This document shows, piece after piece, positions 41,508-50,916 of a DNA stretch of 64,000 nt. The stretch's first letter is position 1. Each line of letters opens with the position of its first letter. This stretch comes from Guptibacillus spartinae (GTDB lineage Bacteria > Bacillota > Bacilli > Bacillales > Guptibacillaceae): NCBI RefSeq assembly GCF_028610625.1, contig NZ_JAQQWU010000012.1, forward strand, positions 62,001-126,000, in the 5' to 3' direction. A program made the position numbers and the translations under genes. The notes beneath the pieces were generated by a model, which saw nothing but the letters and a program-made list of their open reading frames with translations, had not been told where the DNA came from and searched no databases.

Positions 41508-42683
41508 TTATAGAATTTCAAACACACCAGCAGCACCCATGCCGCCTCCAATACACATTGTGACAACACCAAACTGTTCTCCACGACGCTTCATTTCATG
41601 AATTAAACTTAGCGTTAGCTTCGTTCCAGTACACCCAAGTGGATGCCCTAGAGCAATGGCGCCTCCATTTACATTCACTTTGTCTTCATCAAGACCGAGC
41701 TTTCGAATAACGCGAAGTGATTGAGAAGCAAAAGCCTCGTTTAGTTCAAACAATCCAATATCTGATAGCTCAAGTCCCGCAAGACGAAGTGCTTTAGGGA
41801 TGGCTTCAATTGGGCCAACTCCCATGATTTCTGGCGCTACTCCCGCTACAGCAAACGATCGGAATTTTGCCATTGGCGCTAATCCTTCGCTCTCCGCTTT
41901 TTCACGATCCATGACGAGGACGCTCGCCGCTCCGTCACTTGTTTGTGAAGAGTTCCCTGCTGTAACAGAACCTCTTACATTAAAGACCGGTCGCAATTTT
42001 CCTAGAACGTCTAGAGATGTATCCGCACGTACTCCCTCATCCTGAGAAAAAAGAAATTTCTTTTCTTGTAGCTTGTTTTTCTCATCAATCCACTTCTTCG
42101 TCACTTCAACCGGGACAATTTCATCCTGGAATTTACCGTCTTTGATTGCTTGAGCAGCACGCTGATGACTTCTTAGCGCGAAAGCATCCTGGTCTTCACG
42201 ACTAATTTCAAAGCGACGCGCCACTTCTTCAGCCGTATGACCCATCCCCATAATGTATTCCGGTTTTTCTTCTACAAGAGCAGGGTTTGGCTTGATCACA
42301 TGCCCGCCCATAGGTACAAGACTCATAGACTCTACGCCACCTGCTAGAATAGTTCCTGATTGTCCAAGCATAATTCGCTCAGCTGCATAGGCAATACTCT
42401 GCAATCCAGAGGAGCAATAGCGATTGATCGTAATCGCTGGAACCGTTTCTGAAAGTCCCGCTCTTGCCCCGACCATTCTTGCTACATTTAGCCCCTGTTC
42501 CGCTTCAGGTATGGCACATCCAATAATCACGTCATCTATTTCACCATCATAACCGCCTGCCCGTTTAAGCGTTTCTGCCACGGTGATCGCCCCAAGATCA
42601 TCAGGTCGCATATTTGCAAGCGTGCCACGATTAGCTTTTCCTACAGGTGTTCTAGCTCCAGATACAATAACTGCTTCTCTCAT
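41508..42683 (-). CDS. fadA: Acetyl-CoA C-acyltransferase (3-ketoacyl-CoA thiolase) FadA
   Basis: This 391-residue thiolase cleaves 3-ketoacyl-CoA, the last step of beta-oxidation. The nucleophilic cysteine is in [11 protein letters not shown], the histidine in [14 protein letters not shown], and the second cysteine in [13 protein letters not shown] at 42683 follows GGAGGG by 7 bases. It sits directly between fadN and fadE. Confidence 0.95.
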   Translation of the reverse strand: MREAVIVSGARTPVGKANRGTLANMRPDDLGAITVAETLKRAGGYDGEIDDVIIGCAIPEAEQGLNVARMVGARAGLSETVPAITINRYCSSGLQSIAYAAERIMLGQSGTILAGGVESMSLVPMGGHVIKPNPALVEEKPEYIMGMGHTAEEVARRFEISREDQDAFALRSHQRAAQAIKDGKFQDEIVPVEVTKKWIDEKNKLQEKKFLFSQDEGVRADTSLDVLGKLRPVFNVRGSVTAGNSSQTSDGAASVLVMDREKAESEGLAPMAKFRSFAVAGVAPEIMGVGPIEAIPKALRLAGLELSDIGLFELNEAFASQSLRVIRKLGLDEDKVNVNGGAIALGHPLGCTGTKLTLSLIHEMKRRGEQFGVVTMCIGGGMGAAGVFEIL

Positions 42684-42702
42684 CAAACTTCCCTCCTCCA
42701 TA

Positions 42703-45099
42703 CTAGTTACGCAGCGGCTTTCCTTTTACTAACATGTGCTGCATTCTTGCTTGCGTTTTTGGCTCTCCTAGCAGGCTGAGGAACGCTTCACGCTCAAGAT
42801 CAAGTAGATACTGTTCATCAACAAGTGTTCCTTCTTTTACTTTCCCGCCTGCAATAACGTGAGCAAGCTTCGTTGCAATCGTCAAATCATGATCTGACAA
42901 ATAGCCGCTCCACTTCATCGTTTTCGCCCCCATTAGCATGGCAGCATATCCTGCTTCTCCTGCAACCGGGATCTTTTTAGAAACAGGCGGCTGATAGCCC
43001 TGTTCAGCAAGGAAAAGCACCTTTTCCTTCGCATCATGAAGGACATGGTCAGCATTCGCACTAATGCCATCCTGTGGGCGAATAAACCCTCGCTCCATTG
43101 CTTCATGTGCGGACGTGGACACTTTCGCCATTGCAATGGTTTCGAATACATTGGCCGCAATATCAGTAAGATTGACATTCACTCCAGGAGGTGTTTGCTC
43201 TAACTGACGAAGATAAAGCTCTTTGTTTCCGCCGCCACCTGGGATTAAACCAACGCCTACTTCTACAAGACCCATATACGTTTCAAATGATGCTTGAATA
43301 GAGGCTGCTGGCATACAGACTTCCGCTCCACCGCCAAGCGTCATCTGAAATGGCGCTGCTACAACTGGTTTCTTCGCATAACGGATACGCCCCATTGACT
43401 GCTGGAACTTCCTTGCAACCATTTCAATTTCAAAGAAATTATCATCCTGAGCTTCCATTAACATGTAAGCAACGTTTGCTCCAACACAGAAATTCTTACC
43501 CTGGTTCCCAATGACAAGCCCTTCAAAATTCTTCTCTGTTTCATCAACAGCTTCATTGATCATCTGGAGAATATCCATCCCAATCGCATTATTTGGAGAA
43601 TGGAACTCAAGACCTGCTACGCCATCGCCAAGGTCAAGAAGCGTTGCGCCTGTGTTTTTCTTAATGACACGATTCTGAGCTTTTAGACCTTTAAGATGAA
43701 TAATCTTTTTACTCTCTTCAACTACTTTCTGATCACCCTTGTGATAGAAAGATTGAGTGGCGCCTTCCCGCTTATAGAAAGTGGTTTGACCTGAAGCAAG
43801 CATCTGATCCACCCATTCAGGAATCGTTTCCCCTTCTTCTTTCATTCGAGCGACTGACTTCTCTACTCCCAGTGCATCCCACGTTTCAAATGGACCCATT
43901 TCCCAGCCAAAGCCCCATTTCATTGCACGATCGACGGCATCGATATCTTCTGCAATTTCATAAGCTTTCTCAGCAGAATAGAGGAGTACAGGCTTCATAA
44001 TGTTCCAGATTAATTCACCAGCGCGATCATCCGCATAAGCAAGCGCTTTCAGTTTATCCGCTTTTGACTTCGCTTGTTTACTCGCCTCAACAGAAGCTGT
44101 TTTTAATTTCTGTCTTGGTTCATACTCAAGCGTTTTTGGATTCAACTCTAAAATTTCGCTACCTTTTGCACCTTTTTGCTTTACGAAAAAGCCTTGACCT
44201 GCTTTTGCTCCAATCCAGCCTTTTTCTTTCATCTCCTGCATAAACTCAGGAATGCGGAAAACTTCTTTTTCATCGCCTTCAACTTGTTCAAAAACGTTGT
44301 TTGCTACGTGAATAAACGTATCAAGACCAACTACATCAAGTGTTCTAAACGTGGCACTTTTTGGACGGCCGATTGCTGGACCAGTAACTGAATCTACTTC
44401 TCCGACCGAATAGCCACGGTTTAGCATTTCTCTCACTGTTACAAGGAGTCCATATGTCCCAATGCGATTCGCAATAAAGTTTGGCGTATCTTTCGTTTCG
44501 ACGACGCCTTTGCCAAGAGTATCCTCACCAAATGTTTTCATATAGGAGAGAACTTCTGGATCGGTATCTTTCGTAGGAATCACTTCAAGAAGTTTTAAAT
44601 ACCTTGGTGGGTTAAAGAAATGCGTACCAAGAAAGTTTTTTCTAAAATCTTCTGATCGATCTTCTGCCATGGCTTCAACCGATATACCTGATGTATTCGA
44701 GCTTACAATCGTTCCAGGTCGTCTATACTGATCTACTTTTTCATATACTTTTTTCTTAATTTCTAAGTTTTCAACAACCACTTCAATGATCCAGTCAACT
44801 TCTTGCAAGCGTTCCATATCATCTTCCATATTTCCTGCTTCAATTAATTGAATGTGATCTTTTTTCGAAAGTGGTGCTGGCTTTTGTTTCTTTAGCTTCT
44901 CAATCGCCTCTGATGCAAGTCTGTTTCTGACAGCGCGATCATCTAGCGTAAGTCCTTTGGCTTTTTCCTTCTCGTTTGGTTCCTTTGGTGCAATATCCAA
45001 TAACAAACTTGGAATTCCAACATTCGCCAGGTGGGCGGCAATGCCTGATCCCATTACTCCTGCTCCTAATACAGCTACTTTATGAATGCTACGTGTCAT
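42703..45099 (-). CDS. fadN: Bifunctional 3-hydroxyacyl-CoA dehydrogenase/enoyl-CoA hydratase FadN
   Basis: This 798-residue fusion protein has an N-terminal hydroxyacyl-CoA dehydrogenase with NAD motif [16 protein letters not shown] and [16 protein letters not shown] crotonase-like domain follows from about residue 490 ([16 protein letters not shown] and [16 protein letters not shown]). It performs hydration and dehydrogenation in beta-oxidation. ATG follows GGGGAGG. It is the first gene of the fad operon, with a FadR-type operator and sigma-A promoter upstream. Confidence 0.94.
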   Translation of the reverse strand: MTRSIHKVAVLGAGVMGSGIAAHLANVGIPSLLLDIAPKEPNEKEKAKGLTLDDRAVRNRLASEAIEKLKKQKPAPLSKKDHIQLIEAGNMEDDMERLQEVDWIIEVVVENLEIKKKVYEKVDQYRRPGTIVSSNTSGISVEAMAEDRSEDFRKNFLGTHFFNPPRYLKLLEVIPTKDTDPEVLSYMKTFGEDTLGKGVVETKDTPNFIANRIGTYGLLVTVREMLNRGYSVGEVDSVTGPAIGRPKSATFRTLDVVGLDTFIHVANNVFEQVEGDEKEVFRIPEFMQEMKEKGWIGAKAGQGFFVKQKGAKGSEILELNPKTLEYEPRQKLKTASVEASKQAKSKADKLKALAYADDRAGELIWNIMKPVLLYSAEKAYEIAEDIDAVDRAMKWGFGWEMGPFETWDALGVEKSVARMKEEGETIPEWVDQMLASGQTTFYKREGATQSFYHKGDQKVVEESKKIIHLKGLKAQNRVIKKNTGATLLDLGDGVAGLEFHSPNNAIGMDILQMINEAVDETEKNFEGLVIGNQGKNFCVGANVAYMLMEAQDDNFFEIEMVARKFQQSMGRIRYAKKPVVAAPFQMTLGGGAEVCMPAASIQASFETYMGLVEVGVGLIPGGGGNKELYLRQLEQTPPGVNVNLTDIAANVFETIAMAKVSTSAHEAMERGFIRPQDGISANADHVLHDAKEKVLFLAEQGYQPPVSKKIPVAGEAGYAAMLMGAKTMKWSGYLSDHDLTIATKLAHVIAGGKVKEGTLVDEQYLLDLEREAFLSLLGEPKTQARMQHMLVKGKPLRN

Positions 45100-45115
45100 A
45101 GCGAACCTCCCCTGT

Positions 45116-45133
45116 TGAATGAATGCTCATTCA
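45116..45133 (-). promoter_or_regulatory. FadR-type operator of the fad operon
   Basis: TGAATGAATGCTCATTCA is a 7-4-7 palindrome matching the Bacillus FadR site (TGAATGA-N4-TCATTCA). It is centred about 45 bases downstream of the predicted transcription start, where bound repressor would block fadN until acyl-CoA is present. Confidence 0.82.
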
Positions 45134-45176
45134 TTTTTGTCTCAAAAAAAAGAGCGAGATCATTTCCTCTTCCTAT

Positions 45177-45205
45177 ACTATAAAATATATTCTGAAATTT
45201 AGCAA
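45177..45205 (-). promoter_or_regulatory. Sigma-A promoter of fadN-fadA-fadE
   Basis: TTGCTA (45200-45205) and TATAGT (45177-45182) on the minus strand are spaced 17 bases. Confidence 0.65.
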
Positions 45206-45260
45206 TATACCACGCCTATTTTTTTAACGAAATTTTACGAATACTTTTGACGCTTATTAT

Positions 45261-45285
45261 GAAAGCGGACATTTGTCCGCTCTCT
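45261..45285 (-). terminator. Hairpin after fadM
   Basis: AGCGGACA (45264-45271) pairs with TGTCCGCT (45274-45281) just beyond the fadM stop. The T run on the minus strand is short. Confidence 0.55.
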
Positions 45286-45286
45286 C

Positions 45287-46201
45287 TTATTTCATCATTC
45301 CTTTTAAAACAAACGCTACGTTGGCAGGTCGCTCTGCCAGTCTTCGCATAAAGTAACCGTACCAGTCCTTTCCATAAGGTACGTAAACACGCATCTTGTA
45401 ACCTTCTTTAAGAAGCTCTTCTTGTTTTTCCACACAAATTCCATAGAGCATTTGAAACTCAAATTGTGTATGCGGAATATTGTATTCTTTAACCAGTTGC
45501 TTTGTGTATTCAATGATTTGGTTATCGTGAGTGGCTATGGCTGTATAATTTCCATTTAACAAATGCATTTTAATAATCTTTCTAAAATTTTCATCAACAT
45601 CTTTTTTGTCTGGGAACGCTACTTTATGGGACTCTTTATAAGCCCCTTTCACAAGTCTGAGGTTAGGTGAGAGCTCGTTCAGCTTCTCAACATCGTCAGC
45701 TACTCGGTACAAATAGGCTTGCAAAACTGTTCCAATATTTGCGAATTCTTTCTTAAGCTTAGTGAAAATTTCAATGGTTTTTCCACATCTCTCGAAATCT
45801 TCCATATCGATTGTCACAAAAACATCGTGGCGATCGGCGGCATCGAGAATGCGACGCATATTCTTCATCGTTAGCTCATCATCAATATCGAGCCCCATTG
45901 ATGTGAGCTTAAGAGAAAGTTGTGAATCAAGGTTTTCTGATGCAATTCGCTCAATCGCTTCAATACAGTGATTTGTCATTTCATTAGCCTCAGCTGCATT
46001 ATCAACAAACTCACCCAGATGATCGATTGTAACGGACAATCCTTTTTGATTTAATTTTTTTATCGCGTTCACAGAGCTATCAAGAGACGCACCTGCTACA
46101 AAGCGGCTTGCTCCAAAACGCATACCATACCGTTTCGCTACTTTTGTCGCTACTCTATTCTTCCCCATGTATAAAAAGAAATTACGCATTACTTGTTCCA
46201 T
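45287..46201 (-). CDS. fadM: Proline dehydrogenase-family protein FadM
   Basis: This 304-residue FAD-dependent protein of the proline dehydrogenase fold includes SVTIDHLGEFVDN, VTIDMEDFERCGKT, LRLVKGAYKESHKVAFPD and ATHDNQIIEY. It matches B. subtilis FadM (YusM), which lies beside the fad operon. Proline oxidation is the family reaction, though the role beside beta-oxidation genes is unclear. I chose the ATG at 46201, 7 bases after GGAGG. No FadR-like site is visible upstream. Confidence 0.87.
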   Translation of the reverse strand: MEQVMRNFFLYMGKNRVATKVAKRYGMRFGASRFVAGASLDSSVNAIKKLNQKGLSVTIDHLGEFVDNAAEANEMTNHCIEAIERIASENLDSQLSLKLTSMGLDIDDELTMKNMRRILDAADRHDVFVTIDMEDFERCGKTIEIFTKLKKEFANIGTVLQAYLYRVADDVEKLNELSPNLRLVKGAYKESHKVAFPDKKDVDENFRKIIKMHLLNGNYTAIATHDNQIIEYTKQLVKEYNIPHTQFEFQMLYGICVEKQEELLKEGYKMRVYVPYGKDWYGYFMRRLAERPANVAFVLKGMMK

Positions 46202-46483
46202 CATAACCCCTCCATGAAAACGCATACAAAGCGTTATAAAAAATATATTGTGGAGAAAATCGGCATATGGTATCAAATACCGCCATATTTCGCCTCTACT
46301 CCTATTCTACCATGATATGCTAAAGATTCGTCTAGTTTTGATAGATTTTCTCTTGAATGAATGTTGTTAAATTTTACTATTTATTTACTCTATACCCCAC
46401 TAAGCAAAAAGTAAAAGCCATACACTAGTATATTTACAACCTTTGCTCTTGGATACTTTGCCTTCTTCAATTATTGCTCCCCA

Positions 46484-46518
46484 TAAAAAAATGAAACCAG
46501 AAAAATCCTGGTTTCATT
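46484..46518 (-). terminator. Terminator of the DUF2573-like gene
   Basis: AATGAAACCAG pairs with CTGGTTTCATT, followed by a T run on the minus strand. It overlaps the stop codon by two bases. Confidence 0.82.
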
Positions 46519-46786
46519 AATCAGTTTCTTTATTTGACGCTTGAGCTTTTCGGTGCTCCTCGTTCATAGTTTTAATTTCAGCCACCAACTCTTTCATGGC
46601 ATCTTTTGCATCAGGATATGTTTGGTTCCAATGTTTCGCTAATGGAGGCATCGTTTTGGAGAGATGCGTATACATAGCCCACAGCTTTACTTTCTCCTTT
46701 AGCTCAGGGCTTGTATCTCCAAGGAGAAGCTCAGTGTATTTATCCATCAATCCATCAACTTGTTCCTGAAGTGTTTCAAGACTCAT
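46517..46786 (-). CDS. Small conserved protein, YusU/DUF2573-like
   Basis: This 89-residue helical, charged protein reads VDGLMDKYTELLLGDTSPEL then KLWAMYTHLSKTMPPLAKHW. It resembles the DUF2573 family (B. subtilis YusU) as I remember it, which I hold with moderate certainty. There is no known function and no membrane segment. ATG at 46786 is 8 bases after GGAG. Confidence 0.7.
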   Translation of the reverse strand: MSLETLQEQVDGLMDKYTELLLGDTSPELKEKVKLWAMYTHLSKTMPPLAKHWNQTYPDAKDAMKELVAEIKTMNEEHRKAQASNKETD

Positions 46787-46831
46787 TCCTTTCACTCCAA
46801 TCACACGCAGAATATCCTAAGTATAGCATAT

Positions 46832-47164
46832 TTAATAGGAGACTCTACCATTCACCTGCACATCTCTTAGTCTTCCATAATCAATGCGTTCTTGATTTTC
46901 TTTGATCGCCTTAATTAATTCGTCTATTAGTACCTTCTCATCCGTCACAATAAAAAAACGACAGGATATCATCGCGAAGTCGCCAAAAAAAGCTCGGCAA
47001 CCTTCATAGCGTTTTGCATCACGAACGGGTTGATATGGAAAAATAAAGTTTCCGCTCTCTTCAAAGGCTGGATCGAGAGGATGTTCTTCAAGAACCTTAA
47101 TAAGCTCTCGAATCGTAAGCTCTCGTCCATGCTCATTTGTTCCAATTTCAATAATTTCAAGCAA
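46832..47164 (-). CDS. Conserved hypothetical protein (110 aa)
   Basis: This 110-residue protein starts at TTG (LLEIIEIGTNEHG), 8 bases after AAGGGGG. The middle reads NFIFPYQPVRDAKRYEGC, and the C-terminal half (SCRFFIVTDEKVLIDELIKA) looks like a mixed alpha/beta domain. I do not recognise the family. It may correspond to yusN by position, but that is only inference. The frame is open 24 codons further upstream, without a site. Confidence 0.6.
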   Translation of the reverse strand: MLEIIEIGTNEHGRELTIRELIKVLEEHPLDPAFEESGNFIFPYQPVRDAKRYEGCRAFFGDFAMISCRFFIVTDEKVLIDELIKAIKENQERIDYGRLRDVQVNGRVSY

Positions 47165-47246
47165 GGCTGATTCCCCCTTCTTTACAAGGTTCGAAAACAA
47201 ATTCCTCTGATAGAGGGCCGACAAATGAAACAACACGTTTTATTAC

Positions 47247-47276
47247 AACAAAAAAAAGTCAGAATAAATTCTGACT
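47247..47276 (-). terminator. Terminator-like hairpin with no minus-strand gene upstream of it
   Basis: AGTCAGAAT pairs with ATTCTGACT, followed on the minus strand by eight T. The next gene to the right is on the plus strand, so this would end a leader or short RNA read leftward. Confidence 0.55.
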
Positions 47277-47292
47277 CAAACTTATGGGTCAC

Positions 47293-47336
47293 AAAGAGTG
47301 AGTATTGACAAAGGGGGGGACCTGACCTCACTCTTT
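47293..47336. repeat. 10-bp inverted repeat with G-rich loop
   Basis: AAAGAGTGAG (47293-47302) and CTCACTCTTT (47327-47336) are perfect complements around a 24-base loop that contains seven consecutive G. Its role is unknown; see the separate finding. Confidence 0.6.
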
Positions 47337-47504
47337 ACATTATCTTATGTCGATTCACTCTAAGTGGCTGGACAAGTACCCCGGTACAAACATGGAATTT
47401 TCATTAAGCCTCTTCATCATTATGACACACTCAGACATGATTTGAATCTCGCTCGCCATTATAATAGAAGGAAATGGAATGCAGAGCACCATGGAGGGAT
47501 TAAG

Positions 47505-48992
47505 ATGGAGATCATTGTGATCGGTGGGGGCATTGGTGGACTAACGACTGGTGCCTTACTGACAAAAGAAGGTTATCAAGTGACAATACTTGAAGCATCG
47601 AATGAGTGGGGAGGATCTGCTGGAAAGTTCAGCAGAGGAGATTTCCTCTTTCCAGTAGGCGCTACGATGGGAATGGGCTTTGAAGAAGGCGGCTTACATC
47701 ATCGTATCTTCAATGAATTAGGTTTATCGTTCCCTGCCAAAGCAATGGATGAAATTATGAGAGTTTATCAGGATAGTCGGGTCATGCCTTACTACTCCGA
47801 CCGAAACCGCCACTTATCAGAATGTGCCATTCAATTCCCAGATTACGCAGAAAAGATTGTTTCCTTCTACAAGGAAATATGGAAATTAGGCGCAGAAATC
47901 CGCAAACTAATTGATCCGCTCCCGGTTGTTCCACCTGTAACATTAGCGGAATGGAAAGGACTATTTCTGTCTCTAAAACCCGGCACGCCTCTTCTTCTTC
48001 CGTACTTAAGAAAAACAATGGGCGACCTTCTCAAGAAACACCATTTAGTGGAGGCAACTGACTTTATGCATTTCATAGAAGGACAGTTAATTGATAGTAT
48101 GCAAACTACAAGTAAAGATTGCTCTGCCCTAATGGGCGCTCTTGCTCTCGACATTTATCATGAAGGCGCGTATTACACGGAAGGTGGATTATATCGAGTT
48201 GCTGAAATGCTTCAACAATATATTGAGAATAACGGCGGGAAAACCTATCGCAGAAAACAAGTTCAAACCATTCGTCGCGAGCATAACCGTTGGGTAGCCA
48301 TTGATCAAAAAGGGGAACGTTGGAAAACGGATCATCTGGTGACCAACTTGCCTGTACAGAGTTTTGTTCCTCTTCTACCAGAGCCACTCCAAAAACAGCT
48401 TCCTTCAAAATTAATAAAGAGAAGCCAACTATCGCAATGGGGAGCATTTACAATGTACCTCGCTTTAGATGAGAAAGTCATTCCTAACTATACTGCGCTG
48501 TTTAGCCAGGTCCTTTCATCTGATGGAGACATGACGGAGGGAAATCATCTCTTTTTATCACTATCAAAGTCGAACGACATTAACCGTGCGCCGGTCGGCT
48601 ATCGCACCTTAACCGTCAGTACACATACCGAACTCCGTCACTGGGATACAAAAGAAAAATACGATCGCTATAAACAAGAACTGACCGAAAAGATGCTTAC
48701 TGGAATCGAACGTGTCATTCCAAACGTACGGAGCGGAATTGAGTTACAAATGACCGGCGCCCCTCGCGCATGGGAGCGTTTTACGAAAAGACCGAAAGGC
48801 ATGGTCGGTGGCTTTCCCCAAACTAACGAATATAGTCTTTTTAACAGTCTTTCTCATCGGACTGGGCTAGATGGACTCTGGCTTTGTGGCGACAGTGTAT
48901 TTCCTGGCGCTGGGACGATCGGCGTATCGACGAGCGGTTACCATGTCTATCGATCCATTTTGAAAGATACCAAGAAAAGAAAGCATATTTAG
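47505..48992 (+). CDS. CrtI/phytoene-desaturase-like FAD oxidoreductase
   Basis: This 495-residue flavoprotein has the N-terminal dinucleotide motif EIIVIGGGIGGLTTGALLTK and EASNEWGGSAGKF. The C-terminal FAD block is LWLCGDSVFPGAGTIGVSTS. This is the carotenoid desaturase/isomerase-like branch of amine-oxidase fold enzymes (CrtI, CrtD, retinol saturase). No carotenoid genes are adjacent, so the substrate is unknown. ATG at 47505 follows GGAGGGATTAAG. The frame extends 47 codons upstream without conservation. A TATAAT lies at about 47463. Confidence 0.85.
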   Translation: MEIIVIGGGIGGLTTGALLTKEGYQVTILEASNEWGGSAGKFSRGDFLFPVGATMGMGFEEGGLHHRIFNELGLSFPAKAMDEIMRVYQDSRVMPYYSDRNRHLSECAIQFPDYAEKIVSFYKEIWKLGAEIRKLIDPLPVVPPVTLAEWKGLFLSLKPGTPLLLPYLRKTMGDLLKKHHLVEATDFMHFIEGQLIDSMQTTSKDCSALMGALALDIYHEGAYYTEGGLYRVAEMLQQYIENNGGKTYRRKQVQTIRREHNRWVAIDQKGERWKTDHLVTNLPVQSFVPLLPEPLQKQLPSKLIKRSQLSQWGAFTMYLALDEKVIPNYTALFSQVLSSDGDMTEGNHLFLSLSKSNDINRAPVGYRTLTVSTHTELRHWDTKEKYDRYKQELTEKMLTGIERVIPNVRSGIELQMTGAPRAWERFTKRPKGMVGGFPQTNEYSLFNSLSHRTGLDGLWLCGDSVFPGAGTIGVSTSGYHVYRSILKDTKKRKHI

Positions 48993-49054
48993 AATAAATT
49001 CGGTATTCTTTGGCAGAATGATACTATCATTTTATGTTGAAGGAGCGAATGGCT

Positions 49055-49234
49055 GTGAATGAAAAGAATAAATTAGTCACTTCGGATAGTGAAAAACTTC
49101 TCACTTCTATGAAAGAAGAAATTGCGGAAGAATTCCTTGTAATGGAAGCGATCACCGAACAAGTTGAGGAAAAAGATTTTTATACGTATCATCTCTTAAA
49201 AGAAGCTGAAAAACTTCGTGATCAAAAGAAATAA
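49055..49234 (+). CDS. Small protein with alpha/beta-SASP-like N-terminal motif (59 aa)
   Basis: This 59-residue protein starts at GTG (NEKNKLVTSDSEKLLTSMKE), 9 bases after AAGGAG. The stretch EIAEEF with preceding MKE resembles the GPR cleavage region MKxEIAxEFGV of alpha/beta-type small acid-soluble spore proteins. The second conserved SASP block (NGSVGGEITK) is absent, and the C-terminal half is acidic and basic helical sequence instead. It may be a diverged SASP or an unrelated small protein. It follows the CrtI-like gene by about 60 bases. Confidence 0.6.
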   Translation: MNEKNKLVTSDSEKLLTSMKEEIAEEFLVMEAITEQVEEKDFYTYHLLKEAEKLRDQKK

Positions 49235-49306
49235 TCCACTCCCATCAATGACGTGTGGGGAATCCTGTAGTATACTTCTAGTAATTGATCTAAAGGAATG
49301 ATGCAT

Positions 49307-49948
49307 ATGACAACTCATACGTTTACAGTTGGTGAAGAACGCGCAAATTATATCACCCATGGAATTGGAGCGATCATTAGTCTGGCTGCTCTCGTCATAC
49401 TAATTGTCTTTGCATCTCTTTATGGAACGGCCTGGCATATTGTTAGCTTTACGCTTTTCGGTACAACAATGCTGTTGCTTTATACAGCATCTACTCTCGT
49501 GCATAGCTTTCCCGCTGGAAAAGCAAAAGACTTTTTTGAAATACTTGATCATTCTTCCATTTATTTTTTTATCGCAGGGACTTATACACCTTTCCTGTTT
49601 ATCGTAATTGAAGGCGCGCTTGGCTGGACATTATTCGGAATTGTGTGGGGCCTTGCCATAATTGGAACAGTTTTCAAAGCTTATTTTGTTAAAAAATTTC
49701 TTTTTATTTCTACGATTCTTTACGTTCTTATGGGGTGGCTTATCGTGCTTGCCTGGAATCCACTTACACAGAACTTACATCCTAACGGGATGATGCTTCT
49801 CATCATTGGCGGGATTCTCTACACGATTGGTGCCGTATTCTATGTATGGAGAGCGTTTAAATACCATCACGCTGTTTGGCATTTATTTGTTGTAGGCGGG
49901 ACACTCGCTCATTTCTTCTGTGTTCTGTTTTATGTTTTACCGTTGTAA
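49307..49948 (+). CDS. Hemolysin III/YqfA (PAQR) family membrane protein
   Basis: This 213-residue protein has seven membrane segments. Conserved PAQR/HlyIII motifs are seen: ERANYITHGIGAIIS near the N terminus, TLVHSF, LDHSSIYFFIAGTYTPF, and H residues in YHHAVWHLFVVGG near the end, with HF in the last helix. B. subtilis YplQ has a similar length. Haemolysis is not implied; bacterial members affect membrane energetics and fluidity. ATG at 49307 is 9 bases after AAAGGA. Confidence 0.88.
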   Translation: MTTHTFTVGEERANYITHGIGAIISLAALVILIVFASLYGTAWHIVSFTLFGTTMLLLYTASTLVHSFPAGKAKDFFEILDHSSIYFFIAGTYTPFLFIVIEGALGWTLFGIVWGLAIIGTVFKAYFVKKFLFISTILYVLMGWLIVLAWNPLTQNLHPNGMMLLIIGGILYTIGAVFYVWRAFKYHHAVWHLFVVGGTLAHFFCVLFYVLPL

Positions 49949-49954
49949 AGCTAT

Positions 49955-49985
49955 TCCTCTGCACGAATTGTGCAGGGGTTTTTTG
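49955..49985 (+). terminator. Terminator of the hemolysin III gene
   Basis: CCTCTGCAC pairs with GTGCAGGGG around GAATT, followed by six T. It separates this gene from the operon that starts at 50053. Confidence 0.85.
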
Positions 49986-49990
49986 TTGGA

Positions 49991-50017
49991 CAAAACCTTT
50001 TTACGCTAACAATCGTC
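49991..50017 (+). promoter_or_regulatory. Candidate ECF-sigma promoter of the ABC/ECF operon
   Basis: CAAAAC (49991-49996), then 17 bases, then CGTC (50014-50017). This resembles the AAC-N16/17-CGTC pattern of ECF sigma factors such as SigM. A start near 50024 would leave a leader of about 30 bases to the GTG. Confidence 0.45.
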
Positions 50018-50052
50018 TTAGCAGTAGAAAAATGTTTAAAGGATGAAAACCT

Positions 50053-50916
50053 GTGATTGAAGTATCTCATCTAACCAAGAAGTTTATGAAAAAGAAAGTC
50101 CTCCATGACCTTAATTTAACCATTGAAGGAGGAATGATTGGGCTAATTGGGCCTAATGGTGCTGGAAAAACTACGTTTATGAGAATGCTTGCCGCTGTAT
50201 CAAAACCTTCTTTTGGAGATATTTTGGTTAATGGTTATTCGATTCAAAAGGAAGCTTCAAGCGTTCGCAAAGATATAGGCTACCTTCCCCAACATTTTCA
50301 GCTGTATCCACAGCTTACTGCATCCGAGTTTCTTGATTATGTGGGACAGCTAAAGCGGGATGGGTTTTATGATCATGAAAGAGAAAAGAACCGTTTACTT
50401 GATGCTCTTAACTTAAGAAATCAACAAAATCAGAAAATCAAGACGTTCTCGAATGGAATGAAGCAGCGGCTAGGTATTGCCCAGGCACTGTATGGTGAAC
50501 CAGCCCTGATGATCTTTGATGAACCGTCAGCAGGTCTCGATCCTGAAGAGCGGTTACGTTTCCGCAATCTCATGGCAGACGTATCAAGTAGAAGAACTGT
50601 CATTTTATCCACGCACATCGTAGAAGATATTGAATCGAGCTGTGACACCTTAATCGTTTTAAATAAAGGACAAGTGATTTTTACCGGGGCACCTTCTGAG
50701 CTACAGAGCAAAGGGAACGGTCTTGTGTGGGAATTTGATCTTGAAGATGAGGATTGGAATCGCCTTACTGGACTTCAAATGACGTTAACAAAGCGAAAAG
50801 CAGAAGGATTACATTGTCGTGCGATTTCTCCTGTGGCGCCCTTTGACTTCGCTGAGGCTGTCAATCCAACACTTGAAGAAGGCTATATGGCACTGATCGA
50901 GCGTGATGGCACATGA
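50053..50916 (+). CDS. ABC transporter ATPase (first of the ECF-linked operon)
   Basis: This 287-residue ABC ATPase has Walker A GPNGAGKTT, signature FSNGMKQRLGIA (SNG instead of SGG, as in some drug and antimicrobial peptide exporters), Walker B LMIFDEPSAGLD and H-loop ILSTHIVEDI. The C-terminal 60 residues are not conserved. It starts at GTG after AAAGGATGAAAACCT and ends overlapping the permease start (ATGA). It should energise the permease encoded next. Confidence 0.93.
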   Translation: MIEVSHLTKKFMKKKVLHDLNLTIEGGMIGLIGPNGAGKTTFMRMLAAVSKPSFGDILVNGYSIQKEASSVRKDIGYLPQHFQLYPQLTASEFLDYVGQLKRDGFYDHEREKNRLLDALNLRNQQNQKIKTFSNGMKQRLGIAQALYGEPALMIFDEPSAGLDPEERLRFRNLMADVSSRRTVILSTHIVEDIESSCDTLIVLNKGQVIFTGAPSELQSKGNGLVWEFDLEDEDWNRLTGLQMTLTKRKAEGLHCRAISPVAPFDFAEAVNPTLEEGYMALIERDGT

